Shown here piece by piece: positions 36,770-45,070 of a stretch of 64,000 nt of DNA. This DNA comes from Alphaproteobacteria bacterium (GTDB lineage: Bacteria > Pseudomonadota > Alphaproteobacteria > Rhodospirillales > Rhodospirillaceae). Positions within the stretch are counted from its first letter, which is position 1, and each line of letters starts with the position of its first letter. A program made the position numbers and the translations under genes. The DNA is taken from the NCBI GenBank assembly GCA_003246625.1, contig QJZR01000006.1, positions 62,001-126,000 on the forward strand. The letters run 5' to 3'. The notes beneath the pieces are model-generated. The model was given only the letters and a program-made list of their open reading frames with translations, had not been told where the DNA came from and ran no database searches.

Positions 36770-37422
36770 ACAAGAAGGATCCCTCCGTGCAGCTGAAGGG
36801 AGTGAAGACCCGCTGGTGGTGGGTGCGCCACGCGCCGGTGCCGGTGGCGGGAAAGATCGTCTATGGCCGCACCGACGTCGCCTGCGATACCTCGGATACC
36901 GGCCTTTTCGCCGCGCAGGCGACGCGCTTGCCCCAGGACGCGGTGCTGGTCACCAGCGGGCTGTCCCGCACGGTGAAGACCCTGGCCGCCCTTGCCGCCG
37001 CCGGATATCCCTGCGACCCCGCCGCCGCCATCGCCGAACCGGCGTTCGAGGAACGCTTCTTCGGCGATTGGGAAGGCCTGTCCTGGGAACGGATCGCGGC
37101 GTTGGACCCCACCGGCCCGGATCGCTTCTGGGACGATCCCTTCGGCTTCCGGCCGCCGGGCGGCGGCGAGAACGTCTTCGACCACATGGCGCGGGTGCGC
37201 GGCGCGGTGGAGCGTATTTCCGCGCGCTTCCCCGGCCGCGACGTCGTCGCCGTGGCGCACGCGGGCAGCATCCGCGCGCAGCTGTGCACGGTCTTGAACG
37301 TCAACCCCGCCGACGCGGCGGCGATCGACGTCGATTTCGTCTCGATCACCCGCATCGACCACTATCACGGCGAACTGGAAGGCATCGCGCGGGTCGGCGC
37401 GGTGAACGGCGTCTATGTTTGA
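36766..37422 (+). CDS. cobC: Alpha-ribazole phosphatase CobC (histidine phosphatase)
   Basis: Removes the phosphate from alpha-ribazole-5'-phosphate or cobalamin phosphate. The 218 residues follow the phosphoglycerate-mutase-like histidine phosphatase pattern: VRHAPV (active-site His after Arg, the form typical of B12-pathway members), GLSRTVKTL, EERFFGDWEGLSW and VAVAHAGSIRAQ with the second catalytic His. It starts inside the cobS stop and ends 8 nt inside cobU. Confidence 0.92.
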   Translation: MNKKDPSVQLKGVKTRWWWVRHAPVPVAGKIVYGRTDVACDTSDTGLFAAQATRLPQDAVLVTSGLSRTVKTLAALAAAGYPCDPAAAIAEPAFEERFFGDWEGLSWERIAALDPTGPDRFWDDPFGFRPPGGGENVFDHMARVRGAVERISARFPGRDVVAVAHAGSIRAQLCTVLNVNPADAAAIDVDFVSITRIDHYHGELEGIARVGAVNGVYV

Positions 37423-37966
37423 GCAAGCCCCCCTGCCGCGTTTGTCCCTGGTCCTGGGCGGCGCCCGCTCGGGCAAGAGCGCGCTGGCCGAAACCTGGGT
37501 GCTGGCCGAGGCGAAGCGCCGAGGGGTGCGGCCCCTCTATCTGGCCACCGGCCGGGCCTGGGACGCCGAAATGGAACGCCGCGTCGCCCTGCACCGCGAA
37601 CGCCGCGCCGACGCCTGGGATACCGTCGAGGAGCCGATGGCCGTCGCCGCGCTGCTGCCCACCCTGCCGCCGGACCGCCCGGTGCTGCTGGATTGCCTGA
37701 CCCTGTGGCTGACCAACCATCTGCTGGAGGAACACGACCTCGCCGCCGAAACCGCCGTGCTGTGCGCCGCGCTGTACGCCGCGCCGGGACCGGTGGTCTG
37801 CGTGTCCAACGAGGTCGGCCTGGGCATCGTGCCGGACAACCCGCTGTCCCGCGCCTTCCGCGATGCGCAGGGAACCCTGAACCAGCGCATCGCCGCCGCC
37901 GCCCAGCGCGTCGTCTTCGTCGCCGCCGGGCTGCCGCTCGCCCTGAAATCGGAACCCACGTCATGA
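37415..37966 (+). CDS. cobU: Adenosylcobinamide kinase / guanylyltransferase
   Basis: Phosphorylates adenosylcobinamide and transfers GMP to it (CobU/CobP). The 183-residue protein has the P-loop LVLGGARSGKSALAE, ATGRAWDAEM, RPVLLDCLTLWLTN, VVCVSNEVGLGIVP and the closing AAAQRVVFVAAGLPLALK, all family hallmarks. The start lies 8 nt inside cobC and the stop overlaps the cobO start by ATGA, so the order of translation is fixed within the operon. Confidence 0.96.
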   Translation: MFEQAPLPRLSLVLGGARSGKSALAETWVLAEAKRRGVRPLYLATGRAWDAEMERRVALHRERRADAWDTVEEPMAVAALLPTLPPDRPVLLDCLTLWLTNHLLEEHDLAAETAVLCAALYAAPGPVVCVSNEVGLGIVPDNPLSRAFRDAQGTLNQRIAAAAQRVVFVAAGLPLALKSEPTS

Positions 37967-38580
37967 GCGAAACCGACCTCGAACGCCGCCACGCCGAGAA
38001 GATGCGGAAGCACAAGGACGCCCGCGCCCGCCTGATGGCGGACAAGACGGTGGAAAAGGGACTGCTGATCGTCCACACCGGCCCCGGAAAGGGCAAAACC
38101 ACCGCCGCCCTGGGCATGGCGTTGCGCATCGTCGGCCACGGCGGCAAGGTCGGCATCGTCCAGTTCATCAAGGGCTCCGGCAATTGGGACACCGCCGAAC
38201 GCCGGGCCCTGGAATGCTTCGGCGAGCAAGTGGACTTCCGTATCATGGGCGAGGGCTTCACCTGGGAAACCCAGGACCGCGGCCGCGACGTCGCCGCCTG
38301 CGCCGCCGCCTGGGACCTGGTCAAGGCCTGGATCGCCGACGGCGACTTCGCCATGGTCATCCTCGACGAACTCAACATCGCCCTGCGCAACCAATACCTC
38401 GACGTCGACGAGGTGGTCGCCGCGCTGGCCGCCCGGCCCGCCGACCTGCACGTCGTCGTCACCGGCCGCAACGCCCCGGAAAAACTGGTCGAGGCCGCCG
38501 ACCTGGTCACCGAAATGACCCTGGTCAAGCACCCCTTCCGTGGCGCCGGGGTGAAGGCGCAGCCGGGGATCGAGTTCTAG
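37963..38580 (+). CDS. cobO: Corrinoid adenosyltransferase CobO/BtuR
   Basis: Adds the 5'-deoxyadenosyl group to cob(I)yrinate or cobinamide from ATP. The 205 residues include the P-loop HTGPGKGKTTAALGMALR, VQFIKG, FTWETQDR, the Walker-B-like VILDELNIAL and TGRNAPEKLVEAADLVTEM. The start overlaps the cobU stop by 4 nt. The transcript probably ends or is attenuated at repeat R5, before cobQ. Confidence 0.96.
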   Translation: MSETDLERRHAEKMRKHKDARARLMADKTVEKGLLIVHTGPGKGKTTAALGMALRIVGHGGKVGIVQFIKGSGNWDTAERRALECFGEQVDFRIMGEGFTWETQDRGRDVAACAAAWDLVKAWIADGDFAMVILDELNIALRNQYLDVDEVVAALAARPADLHVVVTGRNAPEKLVEAADLVTEMTLVKHPFRGAGVKAQPGIEF

Positions 38581-38589
38581 AAAGGGATA

Positions 38590-38770
38590 AGGCCAGGGCT
38601 CCGCCCTGGACCCGCAAAGGGGCTTGGCCCCTTTGATCCCACGAGTTCCGTTTTTGCGCGAAGCGCGATAAAACCGTCACGCCGCGCCAAGGTCGATAGC
38701 CGCTGCGCGGCGAAAAAAGGGTACACAGGCTCCAAGACCCTGTGCGGGGTTCAGGGGCGGAGCCCCTGGG
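38590..38770. repeat. Modular intergenic repeat, copy R5
   Basis: Between cobO and cobQ. Left arm hairpins CCAGGGC-tcc-GCCCTGG and CAAAGGGGC...GCCCCTTTG, with a core in reverse orientation (TTTTTGCGCGAAGCGCGATAA, ACCGTCACGCCGCG, TCGATAGCCGCTGCG). The right arm has ACAGG...CCTGT and CAGGGGC-gga-GCCCCTG. Confidence 0.85.
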
Positions 38771-38795
38771 AATCAGCGAAAGGACGCGCACCGAA

Positions 38796-40256
38796 ATGAC
38801 CGCGATCATGTTTCAGGGCACCGGGTCGGATGTCGGCAAGTCGATGCTGGTGGCCGGGCTGTGCCGGGCTTTGGTGCGGCGCGGCATGTCGGTGCGGCCG
38901 TTCAAGCCGCAGAACATGTCGAACAACGCGGCGGTCACCGCCGACGGCGGCGAGATCGGCCGCGCCCAGGCGTTGCAGGCCCTGGCCTGCGGCGTGCCGC
39001 CCTCGGTCGAGATGAACCCGGTGCTGCTGAAGCCGCAGACCGACATCGGCGCGCAGGTGGTGGTGCGCGGCCAGATGCGCGGTTCGGCCAGCGCGCGCGA
39101 TTTCTTCGCCCGCAAGGCGGCGCTGCTGCCCGAGGTGGTGCAAAGCTTCCGCGCCCTCGAATCGCAGTGCGACATCGTTCTGGTGGAGGGCGCGGGCAGC
39201 GCGGCGGAAATCAACCTGCGCGCCAACGACATCGCCAACATGGGCTTCGCCGAGGCCGCCGACGTGCCGGTGGTGCTGATCGGCGACATCGACCGGGGCG
39301 GGGTGATCGCCTCGATCGTCGGCACCCACGCGCTGATTTCCGACTCCGAGCGAAACCGCCTGGTGGGCTATCTGATCAACAAGTTCCGGGGCGACCCTTC
39401 CCTGTTCATGCCCGCGACCACCGGCATCGCGGAGAAAACCGGCCTGGCCTGCCTGGGCGTGGTGCCGTGGTTCGCCGATGCGGCGAAGTTGCCCGCCGAG
39501 GACGCGATGACCCTGGAAAACCGCGATTTTTCCCGCAAGGGCGGGCGCATCGTCGTCGCCGTGCCGCGTATTTCGCGGATCGCCAACTTCGACGACCTGG
39601 ACCCCCTGGCCGCCGAGCCGGACGTGGACGTGATCTTCGTCCAGCCGGGAGAACCGATTCCGGCGGACGTCACCGTGGTCATCCTGCCGGGGTCGAAGGC
39701 GACGCGCGCCGACCTCGACGTCATCCGTGCCGAGGGCTGGGATATCGACATCGCCGCCCACGTGCGGCGCGGCGGCTTCCTGGTCGGCCTGTGCGCCGGG
39801 TTCCAGAGCCTGGGTAAGACCGTGTCCGACCCCGACGGCATCGAAGGCCCGCCCGGCGATACCCCCGGCCTGGGTTACCTCGACCTCGTCACCTCGATGC
39901 GCGGCAAGAAGGTTCTGGAACAGGTGGCGGGGCACGACCATTGGTCCGACAGCGACATCGCCGGATACGAAATGCACGTCGGCGAAACCACCGGCCCCGG
40001 CCTGGAAACCCCCTGGGTGACGCTGGGCAACAAACCCGCCGGGGCGATCGACGCCAACGGCCGGGTGATGGGCTGCTACGTCCACGGCATCTTCGCGTCC
40101 GACGGCTTCCGCAACGCTTTCCTGCGCCACGTCGCGGGGGGCGACCGCGTTGCCGCCACCGCCTATGACAAGATGGTCGAGGAAACCCTGAACGCCCTCG
40201 CCGACCACATGGAAGCCAACGTCAACGTCGACGCCATCCTGAAGGCCGCGCGGTAG
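38796..40256 (+). CDS. cobQ: Cobyric acid synthase
   Basis: Amidates carboxylates b, d, e and g of adenosylcobyrinate a,c-diamide with glutamine and ATP. The 486-residue protein opens with IMFQGTGSDVGKSMLVAGLC (ATP site) and RPFKPQNMSNNAAVT. It has VVEGAGS-like LVEGAGSAAEINLR and a C-terminal class I glutaminase-type domain with GFLVGLCAGFQSLGK (Cys nucleophile) and GCYVHGIFASDGFR (His). The ATG is the one just after repeat R5; further upstream codons lie in the repeat. Confidence 0.96.
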   Translation: MTAIMFQGTGSDVGKSMLVAGLCRALVRRGMSVRPFKPQNMSNNAAVTADGGEIGRAQALQALACGVPPSVEMNPVLLKPQTDIGAQVVVRGQMRGSASARDFFARKAALLPEVVQSFRALESQCDIVLVEGAGSAAEINLRANDIANMGFAEAADVPVVLIGDIDRGGVIASIVGTHALISDSERNRLVGYLINKFRGDPSLFMPATTGIAEKTGLACLGVVPWFADAAKLPAEDAMTLENRDFSRKGGRIVVAVPRISRIANFDDLDPLAAEPDVDVIFVQPGEPIPADVTVVILPGSKATRADLDVIRAEGWDIDIAAHVRRGGFLVGLCAGFQSLGKTVSDPDGIEGPPGDTPGLGYLDLVTSMRGKKVLEQVAGHDHWSDSDIAGYEMHVGETTGPGLETPWVTLGNKPAGAIDANGRVMGCYVHGIFASDGFRNAFLRHVAGGDRVAATAYDKMVEETLNALADHMEANVNVDAILKAAR

Positions 40257-40261
40257 GGATC

Positions 40262-40440
40262 GAAAACCAGGCCGGGCGCTGCCCGGACCCGCAAAGGGCC
40301 TTGGGCCCTTTGATCCCGTGATGGGTTTTTGCGCGAAGCGCCATCGAGCCATCGCTTCCGCGTGACGGTTCTATCGCGCACCGCGCAAAAACCTTAAGGA
40401 ATGGGGAGCGCGAGGGGGCCGAGCCCCCTCGCAACTTTTT
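40262..40440. repeat. Modular intergenic repeat, copy R6
   Basis: Between the convergent cobQ and nitroreductase genes. Left arm CCGGGC-gct-GCCCGG and AAAGGGCC-ttg-GGCCCTTT. The core has TTTTTGCGCGAAGCGCCATCGA, GCGTGACGGTTCTATCGCG and GCGCAAAAACCTTAAGGAATGG. Right arm GCGAGGGGGC-cga-GCCCCCTCGC, then a T run. Confidence 0.85.
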
Positions 40441-40444
40441 CACC

Positions 40445-41143
40445 CTAGAACCCGCTGAACGAGGCGAACGCCTTCACCGGTTCGCGGCTGGTCACCAGGG
40501 TATTCTCGATTTTCGCGGGATCGGCGTAGCCGAGAGACATGCCGCAGGCCAGGATCTCGGTTTCCGGGATCGGCAGGTGTTTGCGGATCACCTTGTGGAA
40601 GGGCACGAACACCGCCTGCGGGCAGGTATGCAGGCCCAGGCCGCGCGCCGCCAGCATGGCGGTTTGCATGAACATGCCGATATCCAGCCAACTGCCGCGT
40701 TCCAGGCGTCGGTCGAGGGTGAAGAACAGCCCCACCGGCGCGTCGAAGAAGCGGAAATTGCGGCCGTGCTGGTTATGTCGGGCGGTGGCGTCGTCGCGCG
40801 CGATGCCCAACAGGCCATAGAGGTTCCAGCCGATGTCCCGCCTGCGGGAGAGATAGGGTTCCGGCAGGGGATCGGGATAGAAGGTATAGTCCGGTTCCTG
40901 CGGGAAGTTCGGGTCGTCGAAGGCGGCGCACAGATCCGCCGCCAGGGCGTCGCGCACCGGACCCGCCGCGACGTAGACCCGCCAGGGCTGGGTGTTGGTG
41001 GCGCTGGGCGAACGGGCGGCGAGGGCGAGGATCCGTTCGACGGTTTCGCGCGGCACCGGCGTGGGCAGGAAGGCCCGCGCCGACTTGCGCGAGGCAATCG
41101 CTTCCTCCACCGGAAGCGGCGCGTCCAGGGTTGGGTTCGTCAC
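40445..41143 (-). CDS. Nitroreductase family protein
   Basis: A 232-residue FMN-dependent nitroreductase-fold protein. IASRKSARAFLPTPVPRE, SPSATNTQPWRVYVA and DIGMFMQTAMLAARGLGLHTCPQ are the flavin-binding parts of the family. It starts at GTG, with AGGAG seven bases upstream, and lies 35 bases after cobD, so the two are co-transcribed. BluB, which makes dimethylbenzimidazole from FMN, is related, but the BluB-type motif around the flavin is not seen here, so this is more likely another oxidoreductase, perhaps with a role in corrin or cobalt reduction (guess). Confidence 0.8.
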   Translation of the reverse strand: MTNPTLDAPLPVEEAIASRKSARAFLPTPVPRETVERILALAARSPSATNTQPWRVYVAAGPVRDALAADLCAAFDDPNFPQEPDYTFYPDPLPEPYLSRRRDIGWNLYGLLGIARDDATARHNQHGRNFRFFDAPVGLFFTLDRRLERGSWLDIGMFMQTAMLAARGLGLHTCPQAVFVPFHKVIRKHLPIPETEILACGMSLGYADPAKIENTLVTSREPVKAFASFSGF

Positions 41144-41178
41144 GTTACGCACTCCTGTCGTCGCTGATGAAAGGGGGC

Positions 41179-42162
41179 CTACACCGCGAGGGCCAGGGCT
41201 CCGGTCGCCAGCAGGCCGCTGAGCGCGCAGGCGGCGGCATAGAGTTTGAGCGCCTGAAGGATGTGTTCCGGCGTGGCGTCGGGGGTGCCCTCGCCGACCC
41301 AGGGGGCCTCGACGATTTCGCCGGGATAGACGCGGGGGCCAAGCAGCTTCAGGCCCAGCGCCCCGGCGATGGCGGATTCCGGCCACCCGGCGTTGGGCGA
41401 GTGGTGCTTCTTCGCGTCGCGCAGCATGATCCAGGCGGCGGCGTGGCCGTCGGCCCAGCGGAAGGGCGCGGCGGCAAGGACGAGGAACCATCCGGCCAGA
41501 CGGGCGGGAATCCAGTTGGCGAGGTCGTCGAAGCGGGCGGAGGCCCAGCCGAAGTCGCGGTACTTTTCGTTCAGGTGGCCGACCATCGAATCCAGGGTGT
41601 TGACCGCCTTGAAGGCGCAGATGCCGGGCAGGCCGAGCACCACGTACCAGAAGATCGGCGAGACGATGCCGTCGGAATAGCTTTCGGCGCAGGATTCCAC
41701 GGCGGCGCGGCAGACCCCGGCCTCGTCCAGGGTTTCCGGGTCGCGGCCGACGATCATGCCGACGGCGCGGCGTCCGCCCGCCAGGCCCTCGTCCCGCAAG
41801 GCGCGGGCGACGGCGCGGACGTGCAGATACAGGCTTTTCTGCGCGATCAGCACATAGACGCACAAGGCCTCGACGATCCAGCCATAGGGCACGGCGCGCG
41901 CCGCGGCCATGATCGCCAGACCGACCAGCGCCGAACCCCCGGCGATTACCGCCAGCAGCAGCACCCCCAGCAAACGGCGGATGCGCGGACCCCTTTCCGG
42001 CCGGTTCCAGGTGCCGTCCAGTACCGCGATGGCGCGGCCGATCAGCGCCACCGGATGCGGCACCGCGCGGTAGAGCGCGTAGGGGTCGCCGACGATGGCG
42101 TCGAAGACCAGCGCGGCCAGCAGAATCCAGGCGGGGGAAAGGTTCTCGAACATGGCGCGCAT
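41179..42162 (-). CDS. cobD: Adenosylcobinamide-phosphate synthase CobD/CbiB
   Basis: Attaches aminopropanol (phosphate) to cobyric acid, forming cobinamide (phosphate), at the inner membrane. The 327-residue hydrophobic protein shows DAIVGDPYALYRAVPHPVALIGR, ESCAESYSDGIVSPIFWY, KAVNTLDSMVGH and KHHSPNAGWPESAIAGALG, all typical of CbiB. It begins a leftward pair with the nitroreductase gene. Upstream, repeat R7 fills the gap to the divergent SafE-SCO gene. Confidence 0.94.
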   Translation of the reverse strand: MRAMFENLSPAWILLAALVFDAIVGDPYALYRAVPHPVALIGRAIAVLDGTWNRPERGPRIRRLLGVLLLAVIAGGSALVGLAIMAAARAVPYGWIVEALCVYVLIAQKSLYLHVRAVARALRDEGLAGGRRAVGMIVGRDPETLDEAGVCRAAVESCAESYSDGIVSPIFWYVVLGLPGICAFKAVNTLDSMVGHLNEKYRDFGWASARFDDLANWIPARLAGWFLVLAAAPFRWADGHAAAWIMLRDAKKHHSPNAGWPESAIAGALGLKLLGPRVYPGEIVEAPWVGEGTPDATPEHILQALKLYAAACALSGLLATGALALAV

Positions 42163-42200
42163 GATCGTCGCCCGGCGGCGGGCGCGTCAACCGGGATTTG

Positions 42201-42390
42201 AAAAACCAGGCCGGGGCCAGCCCCGGACCCCGTTGGGGCCTTGGGCCCCAAGCCCCATTTCTTTTCTCGCCGCGTCAGCGGCAATCGGCCTTCGCGTGGC
42301 GTGACGGTTTTATTCCGCTTCGCGGAAAAGAAAAACCAACGGGATGCAAGGAACCGAGTCCCTTGCCGGGTGTGGGCAGCACCCACGAGG
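42201..42390. repeat. Modular intergenic repeat, copy R7 (between divergent genes)
   Basis: Left arm CCGGGGC-ca-GCCCCGG and TTGGGGCC-ttg-GGCCCCAA. The core has CGCCGCGTCAGCGGCAATCGGCC, GTGGCGTGACGGTTTTATTCCGC and CGCGGAAAAGAAAAACC. Right arm CAAGG...CCTTG and GTGGGC-agc-ACCCAC. The 314-base gap between cobD and the SafE-SCO gene holds nothing else I recognise. Confidence 0.8.
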
Positions 42391-42476
42391 TCTTCGATAC
42401 CCCTTCACGGGTTTTTCCGGTTGAACCGCCGCGTGGGTGGCTTACCTTGGAGTTTTCCCCCGCCGGTGGATCGACG

Positions 42477-43739
42477 ATGGACCCTCAGACGCTGCTTTCG
42501 GCATTTCTCGGTACCGGTTCGGCGCACTGCGTGGCGGTGGTGGAGGAGCACGGCAGCCTGATCGTCGCCCTGTTCCTGACCGGCTTTCTGGGGTCGATCG
42601 GTCATTGCGTCGGCATGTGCGGGCCGTTCGTCCTGGCGCAGGCCGCCTGCCGTCTGGAGGGGGTTCCGGCGTCCGAAATGCGCGAGTGGCATCGCCTGAC
42701 CGGCGGCGCGCTGCTGCCCTATCACCTGGGGCGGATCACCACCTACGCGGCGTTGGGCGGTGTCGCGGCGGGGCTGATCGGCCTGTTGCCGCAAGGGAAT
42801 TTCGCCCGTCTGCTGGGGGCGGCGTTGCTGGTTCTGGCGGCGGTGGGGTTCCTGGGCTACGCGTTGCCCCGCCTGGGGGTGCGCCTGCCCTTCCGCGCCG
42901 GGGACGGCTGGGTGGCGGCGATCGACCGCTTGGCCAAGCCTTTGTTCGCCCGCCCGGTCGGCTGGCGCGGCTATCTGCTGGGGCTGGCGTTGGGGTTCAT
43001 TCCCTGCGGCCTGGTCTATGCCGCGCTGGCGGCGGCGGCGGCCAGCGCCGACCCGCTGGGCGGGATTTTTGCCATGGCCGCCTTCGGCCTGGGCACGGTG
43101 CCCGCGCTGGTCGGCGTCGGCGTCGCCGGAAGCCTGGCCGCCGCGCGTTGGCGTTCCCTCTCCGCGCGGCTGCTGCCGGTGCTGTTCCTGGCCAACGCGG
43201 TTCTGCTGCTGGTGCTGGCCTGGGGGCTGGCGGCGCGGCAGGACGACGCCGTCGGCGGGCCGTTCACCCTGGTCGCGCCGGACCATCGCGCGGTCACCGA
43301 GCGGGACTTCCGCGGCAAGGCGTTGATCGTCTATTTCGGCTATACCTTCTGCCCCGACGTTTGCCCGACCAGTTTGGCCAACATCGCCGACGCCATCGAT
43401 CTGCTGCCGCCGGAAATGCAGGAAAAGGTGGCGGCGGTCTATATCTCGGTCGATCCCGAGCGCGACACGCCGGAAATTCTGGGGGAATACACCTCGCACT
43501 TCCACCCGCGCATTCTGGGCCTGACCGGCACCCCCGAGCAGGTGGCCGCCGCCGCCCGCGCCTATCACGCGACCTATGCCAGGGTTGAGGGTCAGGGCGC
43601 GGCGGAGTATTTGATGGATCATTCGACGGCGATCTATCTGATGGATGGCGAGGGCCGCTTCATCCGTCATTTCGCCCATACCGTCGAGCCGCGCCTTTTG
43701 GCCCGGGACCTGGAAACCGCGATAGGAAGGCTCAAGTGA
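42477..43739 (+). CDS. Fusion protein: SafE-type copper/oxidase-assembly membrane domain plus SCO1/SenC domain
   Basis: A 420-residue fusion. Residues about 28-250 are a six-helix SafE/TauE-like domain (COG2836 type) with the metal-handling motif GHCVGMCGP (42-50) and FIPCGLVYAAL (174-184). Residues about 258-420 form a SCO1/SenC thioredoxin-fold domain with copper ligands C292 and C296 (FCPDVCPT) and H382 (MDHST). SCO proteins load copper into the CuA site of cytochrome c oxidase; SafE-type proteins are linked to oxidase maturation. GGTGGA lies six bases before the ATG. The stop overlaps the GTG start of cobB. Confidence 0.88.
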   Translation: MDPQTLLSAFLGTGSAHCVAVVEEHGSLIVALFLTGFLGSIGHCVGMCGPFVLAQAACRLEGVPASEMREWHRLTGGALLPYHLGRITTYAALGGVAAGLIGLLPQGNFARLLGAALLVLAAVGFLGYALPRLGVRLPFRAGDGWVAAIDRLAKPLFARPVGWRGYLLGLALGFIPCGLVYAALAAAAASADPLGGIFAMAAFGLGTVPALVGVGVAGSLAAARWRSLSARLLPVLFLANAVLLLVLAWGLAARQDDAVGGPFTLVAPDHRAVTERDFRGKALIVYFGYTFCPDVCPTSLANIADAIDLLPPEMQEKVAAVYISVDPERDTPEILGEYTSHFHPRILGLTGTPEQVAAAARAYHATYARVEGQGAAEYLMDHSTAIYLMDGEGRFIRHFAHTVEPRLLARDLETAIGRLK

Positions 43740-45070
43740 ACGTTCCCGGCTTCATCCTGGCCGCGCCCGCCTCGGGGTCCGGCAAGACCCTCGCCACCCT
43801 GGGTATCCTGCGCGCGTTGGCGCGGCGGGGGATCAGGGTCGCCTCGGCCAAGGTGGGGCCGGACTACATCGACCCCGCCTTCCATTCCGCCGCTACCGGG
43901 CGCCCGTGCCTCAACCTCGATACCTGGGCGATGCGCCCCGCCACCATCGCCGGTCTGGCCGCCGATTTGTCCCGCGACGCCGAACTGGTCGTCGCCGAGG
44001 GGGTGATGGGCCTGTTCGACGGCGCCATGGTGCCGGGCGGCGTGGAGCGCGACGGCTCCACCGCCGCTCTCGCCCGCCTCACCGGCTGGCCGGTGATCCT
44101 GGTGGTCAACGTCAAGGGGCAGGCGGCCTCGGCCGCCGCCACGGTGCGCGGCTTCGCCACCCACGACCCACGGGTGAAGATCGACGGCGTCATCTTCAAC
44201 AACGTCGGCATGGGGCGCCACCTGGAAATCCTGACCGAATCCACGCGCGCGGCGGTGCCCAGCCTGCGCATCCTGGGCGGTATTCCGAAGACGCCGAACC
44301 TGGGGGTGCCGGAACGCCATCTCGGCCTGGTGCAGGCGCACGAGCATCCCGACCTGCCGGGTTTCCTCGACGCCGCGGCGGAGCTGATTTCCACCCACAT
44401 CGACCTGGACGCCCTGGCCGCCTTGGCCCATCCCGCGCGTTTCCCCGCCGCTTCGGCGCCCTGCCCGCTGCCGCCTTTGGGGCAACGGATCGCGGTGGCG
44501 CGCGACGTCGCCTTCGCCTTTTGCTATCCGGCGTTGCTGGAGGGATGGCGCCGCGCAGGGGCGGAGCTTTCCTTCTTTTCCCCCCTCGCCGACGAAGCAC
44601 CGGGCGACGGTTGCGACGCGGTCTATCTGCCCGGCGGTTATCCCGAACTGCATGCCGCCAAGCTGGCCGCCAACGCCGCCTTCCTGGACGGCGTGCGCGG
44701 CGCGGCGGCGCGCGGCGCGGTGGTGTTCGGCGAATGCGGCGGCTACATGACCCTGGGCGAGGTGCTGACCGACGCCGATGGCGTCGACCATCGCATGCTC
44801 GGCCTGCTGCCGCTGTCCACCAGCTTTGCCAAGCGGCGGCTGCACATGGGCTATCGCCTGGCGCGGTTGCTGGCCGACGGGCCGCTGGGCAAGGCGGGCG
44901 CTCCCTTCCGCGCGCACGAGTTCCACTATGCCGCGATCACCGCCGAGGACGTCGCCGACCCCCTGTTCGCCATCCGCGATTCGGCGGGGACCGACCGGGG
45001 CACCGCCGGGATCCGGCGGGGAAGCGTCTGCGGCTCGTTCATGCACCTGATCGACCGCGACGAACCATGA
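43736..45070 (+). CDS. cobB: Cobyrinate a,c-diamide synthase
   Basis: Glutamine-dependent amidation of the a and c carboxylates of (hydrogeno)cobyrinate (CobB/CbiA). The 444-residue protein has the P-loop APASGSGKTLATLGILRAL, KVGPDYIDPAFH, VAEGVMGLFDG in the first domain, and the glutaminase triad region VYLPGGYPELHA and VVFGECGGYMTLG with the Cys. It starts at GTG, inside the stop of the SafE-SCO gene, with AGGAAGG five bases upstream. Its stop overlaps the YcgN-type gene by ATGA. The lack of an N-terminal extension fits both the aerobic and anaerobic enzymes. Confidence 0.95.
   Translation: MNVPGFILAAPASGSGKTLATLGILRALARRGIRVASAKVGPDYIDPAFHSAATGRPCLNLDTWAMRPATIAGLAADLSRDAELVVAEGVMGLFDGAMVPGGVERDGSTAALARLTGWPVILVVNVKGQAASAAATVRGFATHDPRVKIDGVIFNNVGMGRHLEILTESTRAAVPSLRILGGIPKTPNLGVPERHLGLVQAHEHPDLPGFLDAAAELISTHIDLDALAALAHPARFPAASAPCPLPPLGQRIAVARDVAFAFCYPALLEGWRRAGAELSFFSPLADEAPGDGCDAVYLPGGYPELHAAKLAANAAFLDGVRGAAARGAVVFGECGGYMTLGEVLTDADGVDHRMLGLLPLSTSFAKRRLHMGYRLARLLADGPLGKAGAPFRAHEFHYAAITAEDVADPLFAIRDSAGTDRGTAGIRRGSVCGSFMHLIDRDEP

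Noticed and set aside
40445-41143. Calling the nitroreductase gene bluB
   Set aside because: Its flavin-site motifs are of general nitroreductase type and it lacks the BluB-type signature, although the locus would suit bluB.
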